This document shows positions 7,579 to 16,017 of a stretch of DNA of 64,000 nucleotides, piece by piece. The notes beneath the pieces are model-generated. The model had not been told where the DNA came from. It was given only the letters and a program-made list of their open reading frames with translations, and made no database searches. How positions within the stretch are numbered: the stretch's first letter is position 1; the number at the start of each line of letters is the position of its first letter. The stretch comes from Tropicimonas sediminicola (GTDB taxonomy: Bacteria > Pseudomonadota > Alphaproteobacteria > Rhodobacterales > Rhodobacteraceae). The stretch covers positions 620,001 through 684,000 of the forward strand of contig NZ_FZOY01000001.1 of NCBI RefSeq assembly GCF_900188335.1. The letters run 5' to 3'. Both the position numbers and the translations under genes were made by a program.

Positions 7579-8574
7579 ATGAAGATGTCACTCAAGGCCC
7601 TCCTCGCCGGCAGCGCCATGGCGCTGTCCGCCAACGCCGCCGCGGCGATGGACGAGATCACCGTGGGCTACTTCCTCGAATGGCCGATGCCGTTCCAGTA
7701 TGCGAAGTCCATGGGTCTCTATGACGAGGCGATGGGCGTGACGGTCAACTGGGTCTCCTTCGATGCCGGGACCGCGATGTCGGCCGCCATGGCCTCCGGC
7801 GACGTCCAGATATCCGTCAGCCAGGGCGTGCCGCCCTTCGTCGTGGCCACCTCGGCCGGGCAGGATTTGCAGATCGTCGACGTCGCCGTCAGCTATTCGG
7901 AGAACGACAACTGCGTCGTCGCCGAAGCGCTGGAGATCGACAAGGACAGCGCCAAGGAACTCGAGGGCAAGAAGGTCGGTGTTCCGATCGGCACCGCCGC
8001 CCATTACGGCTTCCTCAAGCAGATGAACCACTTCGGCGTCGACATCACGACGATGGAGATCGTCGACATGGCGCCGCCGGATGGCGCGGCGGCCTTTGCC
8101 CAGGGCAACCTGGACATGGTCTGCGGCTGGGGCGGTGCGCTGCGGCGCATGAAAGAGCACGGCAACGTCCTTCTCACCGGCGCCGAGAAGGAGGAACTGG
8201 GCATTCTGGTGTTCGACGTGACCTCGGTGCCTGCCAGCTTCGCGGCCGAGAACGCCGAGCTTCTGTCCTCGTTCCTGCAGGTCACCGCGGATGCGAACGC
8301 CATGTGGAACTCGGGCGAGAAGACCGACGAGATGCTCGAGGTCATCGCCAAGGACGCCGGCATGGACCTCGAGGCGACCCGGGAGACGATCGACACCTTC
8401 GTCTTCCCGTCGGTCGAGGAACAGCTGAGCGAGAAATGGCTCGGCGGCGGCGCCCAGGAGTTCATGCTGGGCGTGGCGAGCGTGTTCAAGGAAGCCGGCA
8501 GCATCGACGCCGCGCTGGACACCTATTCCGACGCCGTGAACACCGGACCGCTGACCGCCGCCAGCGGCATGTGA
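7579..8574 (+). CDS. tauA: taurine ABC transporter substrate-binding protein (TauA)
   Basis: A 331-residue periplasmic binding protein with a signal peptide (MKMSLKALLAGSAMALSANA, cleavage near residue 23). The mature start EITVGYFLEWPMPFQYAK and the block VSQGVPPFVVATSAGQD are characteristic of the TauA/SsuA/nitrate-binding family. It captures taurine for TauBC. Start ATG 7579 has GGGAG 9 bases upstream; the frame is open much further upstream, but only this start gives a signal peptide. It is followed by an 8-bp hairpin and then tauB. Confidence 0.9.
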   Translation: MKMSLKALLAGSAMALSANAAAAMDEITVGYFLEWPMPFQYAKSMGLYDEAMGVTVNWVSFDAGTAMSAAMASGDVQISVSQGVPPFVVATSAGQDLQIVDVAVSYSENDNCVVAEALEIDKDSAKELEGKKVGVPIGTAAHYGFLKQMNHFGVDITTMEIVDMAPPDGAAAFAQGNLDMVCGWGGALRRMKEHGNVLLTGAEKEELGILVFDVTSVPASFAAENAELLSSFLQVTADANAMWNSGEKTDEMLEVIAKDAGMDLEATRETIDTFVFPSVEEQLSEKWLGGGAQEFMLGVASVFKEAGSIDAALDTYSDAVNTGPLTAASGM

Positions 8575-8581
8575 GCCACAC

Positions 8582-8607
8582 GGGGCGGCGCTTGCCGGTG
8601 CCGCCCC
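8582..8607 (+). other. intercistronic hairpin after tauA
   Basis: An 8-bp GC stem (GGGGCGGC 8582-8589 with GCCGCCCC 8600-8607) begins 8 bases after the tauA stop and precedes tauB. There is no T run. Such stems commonly stabilise the upstream binding-protein message or attenuate downstream genes. Confidence 0.55.
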
Positions 8608-8646
8608 CCACTTTCCACCCGCGAACCGAAAGGAGAGCGCCGCACG

Positions 8647-9453
8647 ATGGACGGCCTTCATATCGAGAACATCTCCATGCGCTTCGATCTGCCCGACAAG
8701 ACGCATGTCCAGGCGTTGAAGGACGTCTCGCTGGAAATCAAGACGGGCGAGATCGTGTCGGTTCTCGGCCCATCGGGCTGCGGAAAGACCACCCTGCTCA
8801 ACATCCTCGCGGGCTTCCTCGCCCCGACGAGCGGCCGGGTGCGGATGAATGGCCACGTGGTGAAGGGGCCGGATGCGGAACGCGGCATGGTGTTCCAGAA
8901 GGGCGCGCTGTTCGAATGGATGAGCGTGCGCAAGAACGTGAGTTTCGGCCTGCGGATGAAGGGTATGCCGCAACCGGAGCGGCGCGTGATCGTGGACCAC
9001 CTGCTGGAGACGGTTGGCCTGCGGGATTTCAAGGAAAAGGCCGTCTATGAACTCTCCGGCGGGATGCAGCAGCGGGTGGCGCTGGCGCGTTGCCTCGCCA
9101 ACGATCCCGACGTGATCCTGATGGACGAGCCGCTCGGTGCGCTCGACGCGCTGACCCGCGAGAAGATGCAGGGGCTGGTCCTGAAGCTCTGGAAGGAGAC
9201 CGGCAAGACGGTGATCCTCATCACCCACTCGGTCGAGGAGGCGCTGCTGCTTGGTGAGCGGCTGATCGTGATGGCGCCGCGGCCGGGACGGATCTATCGC
9301 GAATACAACCTTCCCTTCGCCGACAGGGGCGTCGATGCGGACCTGCGCGAGGTCAAGAAGAGCGAGGGCTTTTCCGAGACCCGTGACGAGATCCTGTCGA
9401 TGATCTGGGAGATGGAAGAGGAAATCATGGGACGTTCGGAGACGGCGAAATGA
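8647..9453 (+). CDS. tauB: taurine ABC transporter ATPase (TauB)
   Basis: A 268-residue ABC ATPase of the taurine/nitrate/sulfonate group. It shows Walker A GPSGCGKTT, signature LSGGMQQRV, Walker B VILMDEPLGALDALTR and the H-loop THSVEEA. It energises import through TauC. ATG 8647 has AAAGGAGAG upstream. Its stop overlaps the tauC start by 4 bases, so the two subunits are translationally coupled. Confidence 0.92.
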   Translation: MDGLHIENISMRFDLPDKTHVQALKDVSLEIKTGEIVSVLGPSGCGKTTLLNILAGFLAPTSGRVRMNGHVVKGPDAERGMVFQKGALFEWMSVRKNVSFGLRMKGMPQPERRVIVDHLLETVGLRDFKEKAVYELSGGMQQRVALARCLANDPDVILMDEPLGALDALTREKMQGLVLKLWKETGKTVILITHSVEEALLLGERLIVMAPRPGRIYREYNLPFADRGVDADLREVKKSEGFSETRDEILSMIWEMEEEIMGRSETAK

Positions 9454-10712
9454 CCGGCTGGATCATCCTCATCCTGTATATCGCGCTCTTCGCCGGCTCC
9501 TACATGGTGGTGCACTTCGTGCGCGGCCTGATGCAGTCGGAGCACGATTACAACTCGCTCAAGACCGTGACCTTCGGGGACGAGAGCGCGATCCGCCCGG
9601 ACCGCGCCGGCTCGATCATCTCGGTGCTGGTCATCTTTCTGATCTGGGGCGCGTTCACCGGCTCCAAGTGGGTCCCGATCCACATGCCGGGCCCGTTCAT
9701 CGGCGACACCAGCTTCAGCTACACGGCCACGGACGCGTCGGGCGCCACGGACGATGCGGTCGTCCAAGTGATCGTCCACGAGGTCGGCGATAAGGTCGAC
9801 GTGCCGGAGATCGCTCCCGGCGACGGCTTCGCGGCCGACGACATCGTTGCGGTCGGCGCCTGGCGTTCGACGCTCATCCGGGCCACCGGCAACGATGGCG
9901 AGGGGGCTTCTGTCACGGCGATCGACGGCACCCCGATCGCTCCGGGCGAGACGGTGCGTGTGGAGAACGGAAAGGTCACGATGACCGCCAAGGGGTCGCT
10001 CAACTTCGAGCCGGCCAAGGGGCTGCAGATGGAGCCGATCTGGATGCCTTCGCCCGAGGCTGTGGTCGCCCGCTTCGTCGAGATCGCCTCCGAAGGCTAT
10101 CAGAACTTCACCCTCTGGGAGCATCTCGGCTGGTCGCTTCTGCGGGTCATCGCCGGCTTCATTCTCGGCTCGCTCGTCGGGATTCCGCTCGGCTATGCGA
10201 TGGGCCTCTCCGGCTGGTTCCGCGGCTGGTTCGACCCGATCGTGGAGTTCATGCGTCCGGTTCCGCCGCTGGCGCTGATCCCGCTGGTGATCATCTGGTT
10301 CGGCATCTGGGAAACCGGCAAGATCGTGCTCCTCTTCCTCGCCGCGCTCTGGATCATGACCATCGCGGCAAGGGCAGGCGTCTCGGGCGTCAACATCAGC
10401 AAGGTGCACGCGGCCTATTCGCTCGGCGCGAACAAGCGGCAGGTGCTGACGCATATCATCGTGCCGAATTCCCTGCCCGAGATCTTCACCGGCGCGCGTG
10501 TCGCGATGGGCGTCTGCTGGGGCACGGTGGTCGCGGCCGAACTGGTCGCCGCCCAGAAAGGCGCGGGGATGATGATCATCGCGGCCTCGAAGTTCCAGCT
10601 TACCGATATCGTGATCATGGGCATCATCCTGATCGGCATCATCGGTTACGGGATCGATATCCTGATGCGGATGGCCGAGCGCGTTCTGGTGCCCTGGAAA
10701 GGGAAGTCCTGA
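9450..10712 (+). CDS. tauC: taurine ABC transporter permease with Ig-like insertion (TauC)
   Basis: A 420-residue permease, about 145 residues longer than the roughly 275-residue enterobacterial TauC. Residues 1-75 hold two extra membrane helices. Residues about 85-190 are soluble, with an Ig/cadherin-like signature: SFSYTATDASGATDDAVV is an end strand, and TPIAPGETVRVENGKVTM followed by GSLNFEP resembles VCBS/cadherin-type repeats. The standard BPD_transp_1 domain follows from about 195, with the EAA-type loop near GANKRQVLTHIIVPNSLPEI. The role as taurine channel is firm from the operon. The inserted domain probably faces the periplasm, but its function is unknown. Confidence 0.88.
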   Translation: MTGWIILILYIALFAGSYMVVHFVRGLMQSEHDYNSLKTVTFGDESAIRPDRAGSIISVLVIFLIWGAFTGSKWVPIHMPGPFIGDTSFSYTATDASGATDDAVVQVIVHEVGDKVDVPEIAPGDGFAADDIVAVGAWRSTLIRATGNDGEGASVTAIDGTPIAPGETVRVENGKVTMTAKGSLNFEPAKGLQMEPIWMPSPEAVVARFVEIASEGYQNFTLWEHLGWSLLRVIAGFILGSLVGIPLGYAMGLSGWFRGWFDPIVEFMRPVPPLALIPLVIIWFGIWETGKIVLLFLAALWIMTIAARAGVSGVNISKVHAAYSLGANKRQVLTHIIVPNSLPEIFTGARVAMGVCWGTVVAAELVAAQKGAGMMIIAASKFQLTDIVIMGIILIGIIGYGIDILMRMAERVLVPWKGKS

Positions 10713-10728
10713 GCTGACCGCTTGCCGG

Positions 10729-10751
10729 GGCCCGCCGTTTTCCGGCGGGCC
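10729..10751 (+). terminator. hairpin after tauC
   Basis: A perfect 9-bp stem (GGCCCGCCG with CGGCGGGCC) with a 5-base loop TTTTC, 16 bases past the tauC stop. There is no T run after it, so it may be a terminator or a 3' stabilising structure. Confidence 0.5.
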
Positions 10752-11001
10752 GCGGTGCATGCCTCAAGTCATTATCCTTCCGTTGCCTCGTGCTGCCCCG
10801 CGGTCGGGGCATGTGCGCGTCATGGCCCGGCTCTCTGGCATGGACGCTGCTTCCCCGGTGTCGCCCTGTCGCGCCTGCCCGGCTTCGGCAATCCCTCCCT
10901 CTCGAAGCGCACGGGTTCCACCCCGCTTTCGCCATCGGCATTAGCTTTTTCCTCACTCCGTACCGGTACAGCTGGGATCGAGTGCAAAGGAGACGCGCGC
11001 G

Positions 11002-12099
11002 GTGGCGATAGAGTTGATCGTGAACGGAAGCTTCGATGACAAGGCCAGCGGCTGGTCTGGAACCGACATCGAGGCGCATCACACCGAGAACACCTACCAG
11101 CGGAACGGGTCGACCGACCGGGTCGCGGAAATGAACGGCGGCCGAACCGAGATCACCGTCATGCAGCAGACCTTCTCGGTCAGCGATCCGGTGACAACCG
11201 ATCTGGTCTTCGATGCCGCGCTGCGGGCGACCGGTCCGGTGGAGGCCGGGACGGACGGTTTCACGGTGGAGCTGCTCGATTCGGACGGAAACGCCATTCT
11301 CAGCGAGACGATCCTTCCAACGACGACGGATTTCGTGACCTACAGCTTCGAGATCACCTTTCCCGCGGCCGGAGACTACACGCTCCGGCTGACGCAGATC
11401 GGGCCGAACGACAGCTATGGGGCGTTGGTCGATGACATCTCGATCATGGTCTGCCTGGCCGATGGCACCCGGATCGAGACGCCGTCGGGGAGCCGCCTGA
11501 TCGAGGATCTCGCGCCCGGCGACGTTGTCTCCACCAGCAAGGGGCCGTTGCCGATCCGCTGGATCGGGTCGCGGCGGGTGACGGCGGAAGAGATGGCGCA
11601 GAACCCCAAGCTGCGTCCGATCCGTATCCGGGCGGGCGCGCTCGGCCACGGCCTGCCCGATGCTGACCTCCGGACCTCGCGCCAACATCGCATGCTGGTG
11701 AGCTCGAAGATCGCACAGCGGATGTTTCATGCGCACGGCGTGCTGGTCAGCGCGATCCGCCTGACGGCCCTTCCGGGGATCGAGATCGAGCCGGAGATGA
11801 AAGGTGTCCGGTACTTCCACATGCTCTTCGACGAGCACGTGGTGGTAACAGCCAACGGCGCGCCGACGGAGGCGCTCCTCGCCGGCCCGGTCGCGCTCAA
11901 GGCGCTGTCGCCCGCCGCCCGCGAGGAGATCCTCACGCTCTTTCCCGAGATGGCCGACGCGGCCTGGTGCCCGGAGCCCGCGGCAACGATCCCCAGCCGG
12001 AAACGGCAGATCCGACTGGTGGAACGCCATGCGAAGAACCTGCGCACCGCACTGATCGCACGCCCGCCGGGCGGGGCCGGCATTCCTTCGTTGGCATAG
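11002..12099 (+). CDS. Hint-domain protein with N-terminal jelly-roll-like domain
   Basis: 365 residues from a GTG start at 11002 with AAGGAG upstream. Residues 4-148 look like a beta-sandwich carbohydrate-binding-type module (ELIVNGSFDDKASGWSG at the start; a strand-rich end). From Cys151 a Hedgehog/intein Hint module follows: CLADGTRIETPSG, then LIEDLAPGDVV, a TSRQH block-B motif, and the closing FDEHVVVTANGAPTEAL. This Hint class is common in Rhodobacteraceae surface or secreted proteins. No signal peptide is visible, so secretion, if any, would use another route. The physiological role is unknown. It stands alone between the taurine operon and a convergent dehydrogenase. Confidence 0.75.
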   Translation: MAIELIVNGSFDDKASGWSGTDIEAHHTENTYQRNGSTDRVAEMNGGRTEITVMQQTFSVSDPVTTDLVFDAALRATGPVEAGTDGFTVELLDSDGNAILSETILPTTTDFVTYSFEITFPAAGDYTLRLTQIGPNDSYGALVDDISIMVCLADGTRIETPSGSRLIEDLAPGDVVSTSKGPLPIRWIGSRRVTAEEMAQNPKLRPIRIRAGALGHGLPDADLRTSRQHRMLVSSKIAQRMFHAHGVLVSAIRLTALPGIEIEPEMKGVRYFHMLFDEHVVVTANGAPTEALLAGPVALKALSPAAREEILTLFPEMADAAWCPEPAATIPSRKRQIRLVERHAKNLRTALIARPPGGAGIPSLA

Positions 12100-12129
12100 C
12101 GGGTACCGGAAGGGCGTGCCGAAGTGTTT

Positions 12130-13098
12130 TCAGGCCTCTGGCGCGAGCTGGTTCACCGGGTAGGCGGGCGGCTCGCCACGCGCGAAGCGGACGGCTTCCT
12201 CGGCGACCTTGCGCTTGAGTTCCTGCGCGGATTGCTCGGAATACCAGCCCATGTGGGGCGTCACGATGCAGTTCTCGAAGGAGAGCAGGGGCGAGGAAGC
12301 CGCCAGAGGCTCGGACTCCACCGTGTCGATCCCGGCCCCGCCCAGCTTGCCGGAGGCAAGACCCTCGGCCAGCGCGTCCTCGTCGACGATGCCGCCGCGC
12401 GCGGTGTTGAGGATGATCGCACCGGGCTTCATGCGCGCGATCTCGGCCGCGCCGATGATGCCGCGGGTTTCCTCCGACAGGGGGCAATGGATCGAGACCA
12501 CGTCGGCGATCGCGATCATCTCGTCAAAGGTCAGCTGCTCGGCGCCGGGCAGAAGCTCGCACAGCCCTGGCTTGTAGGGGTCGCAGAGAACCACCCGGCT
12601 GCCAAGGGCCGCGACCTTCTCGGCAAAGAGCCGGCCGATCCGGCCGACGCCCAGAACGCCCACCGTCATGTCCTTGATCCGTCGAACCGGAATCGCCATC
12701 CGGTAATCCCACTCGCCCCGGCGCGTGGCGGCCGCGATCATCGGGATCTTGCGCACCAGCGCCATCATCAGCCCGAGCGCATGGTCCGACACCTCGTACA
12801 TGCCGTAATCGGGCACGTTGCAGATCTGAACGCCGTGTCGCGTCGCCGCGTCGAGATCAACGGTGTCGACGCCGACCCCGTAGCGCACGACCAGCCCGAG
12901 ATCGGGCCGGAGCGCGGCGAGGACCCGGTCGGTGAAGGGGCCGTACTGTGTGAGAATGACATTCGCCCCCGCGCATTGCGTGATCAGGTCTTCTTCGGTG
13001 CGGCAGGCGAAATGCGTGTAATCGAGCCCCGCCTCGGCGAGAATCTTCTTTTCGATCTCCATCGACTCGTGGTCGCAATCGGCGACGACAATCTTCAT
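12130..13098 (-). CDS. D-2-hydroxyacid dehydrogenase (CtBP-like)
   Basis: A 322-residue NAD-dependent 2-hydroxyacid dehydrogenase. Residues about 1-100 and 295-322 make the catalytic domain. The centre is a Rossmann fold with GVLGVGRIGRLFA. Active-site Arg (TARGGIVDED), Glu and His (TPHMGWYSE) are present. ATG 13098 is chosen because GAAGGAAG precedes it; the frame extends to 13155 without a better site. It is the last gene of a minus-strand run iclR - alcohol dehydrogenase - this gene, and probably reduces or oxidises a 2-keto/2-hydroxy acid in the pathway served by the TRAP transporter at 16018-18856. The substrate is not identifiable from sequence. Confidence 0.82.
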   Translation of the reverse strand: MKIVVADCDHESMEIEKKILAEAGLDYTHFACRTEEDLITQCAGANVILTQYGPFTDRVLAALRPDLGLVVRYGVGVDTVDLDAATRHGVQICNVPDYGMYEVSDHALGLMMALVRKIPMIAAATRRGEWDYRMAIPVRRIKDMTVGVLGVGRIGRLFAEKVAALGSRVVLCDPYKPGLCELLPGAEQLTFDEMIAIADVVSIHCPLSEETRGIIGAAEIARMKPGAIILNTARGGIVDEDALAEGLASGKLGGAGIDTVESEPLAASSPLLSFENCIVTPHMGWYSEQSAQELKRKVAEEAVRFARGEPPAYPVNQLAPEA

Positions 13099-13198
13099 CG
13101 GGTCTTCCTTCGTTGTCCGGACTCTGGGGCGGCGGCCAATGGGGGCGCCGGCCATGGGAGCGGCGGGAATGCGATGCCGGAGCGGCCGGGCACCCGCG

Positions 13199-14221
13199 TC
13201 ACGCCTCGCAATCGACGAGCACCTTCACAGCGTTCACCGCAGGGTCGGCAATCATGTCGAACACCGTCGCGGCCCCGCTCAGCGGCACGGTCTGGGTGAC
13301 GACCTTGGCGAGGTCCTCGGCCAGCGTCTCCGCATAGGCCACGGACATCTCGAACTCGCGCTTCGTATAGACGCGCGATCCGATCAGGATCTGCTCCTTG
13401 AAATTGATGTCGCGCAGGTCGACGGAGCGCGGCGCCTTGTGGATGCCGGTCATGCAGATCGTGCCGCCGACGCGGGCGAGGCGGGTCATCTCGGCCGCGG
13501 CGCTCTCCACGCCGGAGCATTCGAAGACGATGTCGACGCCTTCGCCGTCGGTCGTGGCATCGATATGCTCGACGAGGTTGTCCTTTGCGACGTTCACCGT
13601 CTCGAAACCAAAGCTCCTGCAGAGGTCGAGCCGGGCCTGGTCGACGTCGGAGATCACGATGCGCGAGGCGCCGGAGTGCTTGAGCACGATCGCGGTCAGC
13701 ACGCCGATCGGTCCGGCGCCGGTGACGACGGTGGTGTCGAGCAGGTTGAAACGGGCCTGGTGGAGCGAGCGGACGATCACGGCAAGGGGTTCCACCAGCG
13801 CGGCGATCTCGTCGCTCAGGGTGTCCGGCACCTTGAAGAGCACGTTTTCGTCGATCCAGGCGTAACCGGCCATGCCGCCGTCCCGGTCGATGCCGATGAG
13901 CTTGAGGGTCTTGCAGACATGGGGGTGCCCGGTGCGGCAGGGCTGGCATTCGCCACAGGAGATCAGCGGATAGGCGACCACCCGGTCGCCGGGCGCAAAC
14001 TTTCCGGAGCCGTCCCGCACCTCCTCGATGGTGCCGACGAACTCGTGCCCGAGGACCAGCGGCGCCTTGGCGCGCGGGTGCTTGCCGGCGAAGATGCCGA
14101 TATCCGTTCCGCAGACACCGCAATAGCGCATCCGCACCTTCGCCTGCCCGCTGCGCCCCTCGGGGACGGGGATATCCTGCACCTCGACCCGGTTCGGGCC
14201 TGTGTAGACCAGCGCTTTCAT
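13199..14221 (-). CDS. zinc-dependent medium-chain alcohol/polyol dehydrogenase
   Basis: 340 residues of the threonine/sorbitol dehydrogenase-like MDR family. The catalytic zinc site begins with CGVCGTD and continues with GHEFVGTIEEV. The structural zinc lobe CGECQPCRTGHPHVC is intact. The NAD-binding glycine motif is VTGAGPIGVLTA. It likely oxidises a hydroxyl of a sugar acid or polyol, working with the 2-hydroxyacid dehydrogenase 100 bases downstream. It lies 88 bases downstream of the iclR-type regulator on the same strand. Confidence 0.83.
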   Translation of the reverse strand: MKALVYTGPNRVEVQDIPVPEGRSGQAKVRMRYCGVCGTDIGIFAGKHPRAKAPLVLGHEFVGTIEEVRDGSGKFAPGDRVVAYPLISCGECQPCRTGHPHVCKTLKLIGIDRDGGMAGYAWIDENVLFKVPDTLSDEIAALVEPLAVIVRSLHQARFNLLDTTVVTGAGPIGVLTAIVLKHSGASRIVISDVDQARLDLCRSFGFETVNVAKDNLVEHIDATTDGEGVDIVFECSGVESAAAEMTRLARVGGTICMTGIHKAPRSVDLRDINFKEQILIGSRVYTKREFEMSVAYAETLAEDLAKVVTQTVPLSGAATVFDMIADPAVNAVKVLVDCEA

Positions 14222-14309
14222 GTAGCCACTCCTTCCTGGAACCGGCGTCCGGGCGGCCTGCTCCGACGCCGCTAGTTCTTGCTGCCGTCCGCGATTGCCT
14301 CGCGGGCGG

Positions 14310-15122
14310 TCACGTCTCGGACGGCGTGTCGGGGAGCCTTCCCCCGATCGCCGCCATGAGGTTTGCCGCCGACCGGGCGACCGCGTTGCGCGAATCCTCG
14401 AAACTCACGACCTGGTGGTGCAGGCTGTCCGAGTTGAGCGTCAGGAACGGCATGGTCAGAACCGCCTCGACCTCGCTCTGCGAGTTGAACACCGGGTAGC
14501 TGATGTTGGTGATGCCGCTCACCTGCGGGCTCGCACCGAAGAAGAAGCCCTGGCGGCGGATCGTGTCCATCTGCGACAGCGCGCTCTGGGCCTGTTCCGG
14601 TGTCGCGGTGGTCGCCGCGAGGATCGCGCGGCGCTGCTCCGGGGTCTTGAAGGCCAGCATGGCGAGGCCGGAGCCCGATCCGTGGACGTCGATGCGGGCA
14701 GCCTGCCGGATCGAGAAGCCCATCTTGTAGGGGCTGTCCTGCTTGGCGACGATCAGCATCGCCCCGTCGTGATAGACGGCGATGTGGCACGATTGCTGGG
14801 TCAATTCGGCAAGCTCCGCCAGTTCGGGCCTTCCGGCGCTGAGAAGCCGTTCGATCGGCGGGTGCTTGTTGGAAAGTTCGAACATCTTGAGGGTCAGCCG
14901 GTACTTGCCGGTGCCCTTCTCGAGCGCGATGTAGTTGCGGCGCTCCAGCACGACCAGCATCCGGAACAGTTCGTTCACCGACCGACCCAGGGCGTCGGCG
15001 ATCTCCTTCTTGGACATGGGCTCGTCGCGGATGCTCAGCAACTCCACGACATCCAGCCCGCGTTCCAGGGCGGGGGCCCGGTACTTGTCGGTTTGATCCG
15101 TCGCGGCGCTCTGTTCTGTCAT
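14310..15122 (-). CDS. IclR-family transcriptional regulator
   Basis: 270 residues from ATG 15122. An ATG at 15146 is equally possible and adds 8 residues; both ribosome sites are weak. Residues about 20-80 form a winged helix (MSKKEIADALGRSVNELFRML). Residues 100-260 form the IclR effector domain (GSGSGLAMLAF; GFFFGASPQVSGITNISYP). It is the first gene of the minus-strand dehydrogenase run and lies back-to-back with the cupin/TRAP operon, so it most likely controls both. Tandem repeats and a palindrome in the gap are operator candidates. Confidence 0.85.
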   Translation of the reverse strand: MTEQSAATDQTDKYRAPALERGLDVVELLSIRDEPMSKKEIADALGRSVNELFRMLVVLERRNYIALEKGTGKYRLTLKMFELSNKHPPIERLLSAGRPELAELAELTQQSCHIAVYHDGAMLIVAKQDSPYKMGFSIRQAARIDVHGSGSGLAMLAFKTPEQRRAILAATTATPEQAQSALSQMDTIRRQGFFFGASPQVSGITNISYPVFNSQSEVEAVLTMPFLTLNSDSLHHQVVSFEDSRNAVARSAANLMAAIGGRLPDTPSET

Positions 15123-15543
15123 GGCATGTTTCCCGGCCGGTTCCATGGTCTCTCAAGCCAGTACTGCGCGGCATGTCTCGCGGCAAGGTCGACCGGACAT
15201 GGAGCCGTGTGTCTGGCCAAGTGGTGGTCATCTTCGCCCTCAAAGTATCAAGATTTTATATGCAGGCAATGGAGCTTGTATATGAAATTGGTGCTTGGCG
15301 CGGTGCGAGAGGGGCGTTCTAGCGCAACTGTCTGAAAACATGTCTGAAAGTCCCTGATGTGGCATCTGGAAGCGGAGGGCGTGGTCGCTGCCTGACCGCT
15401 TTTATCTGGAGTTTATCTGGAGTCATGAGACGCGTCGTCGCGTCGAAATCGATAATTCATACTTGACGCATGGCATTCATTTATGAATTGTGACGCCAAG
15501 CGGGCCCGATCCCCGACGGCCGGCGAGACAGGGAGACACGCCC
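15123..15543. promoter_or_regulatory. iclR/cupin divergent control region with tandem repeats
   Basis: 421 bases without a gene and more AT-rich than the flanks. Repeats seen: TGTCTGAAA twice (15329-15337 and 15341-15349); TTTATCTGGAG twice in exact tandem (15401-15411 and 15412-15422); and a palindrome ATTCAT-TT-ATGAAT (15475-15488) with another ATTCAT half-site at 15455-15460. A TTGACG -35-like box sits at 15463-15468. These are candidate IclR operators and the promoter for the plus-strand TRAP operon. Confidence 0.55.
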
Positions 15544-15960
15544 ATGGGCAGCGAGAGAAAGCAGTACGTTTACACCATCAAGGATTTGCCGCTGACGCCG
15601 ATCGTCGAGGACCAGGGGATCAGCACCCGGTTCCTGCTTGGCGACAACATCATGGTGAGCTTCATCGAGAACCCGCCGGGGGCGACCTTCCCGATCCATC
15701 ACCACGAGTGCGAGCAGATCATGATCATGACCGAGGGCACCGAGGATCACATCATCGATGGCCAGCTCATGCCGATGAAGGCCGGCGACGTGGCGGTGCA
15801 CCCGTCGAACGTCCCGCATGGCGGCAAGACCGAAACCGGGATGAAGGCGATCGACATTTTCGCGCCGCACCGGCCGGAGCACCTGGCGAAGATGGCGCAG
15901 TACGGCACGATGCCGAACCCCGACGGGACCTATCCCGCCAAGAACAACATCGAGGACTGA
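15544..15960 (+). CDS. small cupin-domain protein
   Basis: A 138-residue single-domain cupin. Motif 1 is HHHECEQIMIMTEG, supplying two His and a Glu as metal ligands; motif 2 is around PSNVPHGGKTE. Start ATG 15544 has GGGAG 8 bases upstream; an upstream ATG at 15490 would add 18 unconserved-looking residues. It is the first gene of the operon with dctP-dctM-dctQ-SDR. Such cupins often isomerise or bind sugar acids (KdgF-like demethoxylation of uronates is one precedent), but the substrate here is unknown. Confidence 0.78.
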   Translation: MGSERKQYVYTIKDLPLTPIVEDQGISTRFLLGDNIMVSFIENPPGATFPIHHHECEQIMIMTEGTEDHIIDGQLMPMKAGDVAVHPSNVPHGGKTETGMKAIDIFAPHRPEHLAKMAQYGTMPNPDGTYPAKNNIED

Positions 15961-16017
15961 CCGCCCTGACCTGACACCCCACAGACACCACGTATCGGCA
16001 CTTCAAGGGAGGAAACC

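Noticed and set aside
15463-15491. Complete sigma-70 promoter with TTGACG as -35
   Set aside because: At 16-18 bp spacing no acceptable -10 hexamer is present; the -35-like box is only mentioned within the control region.
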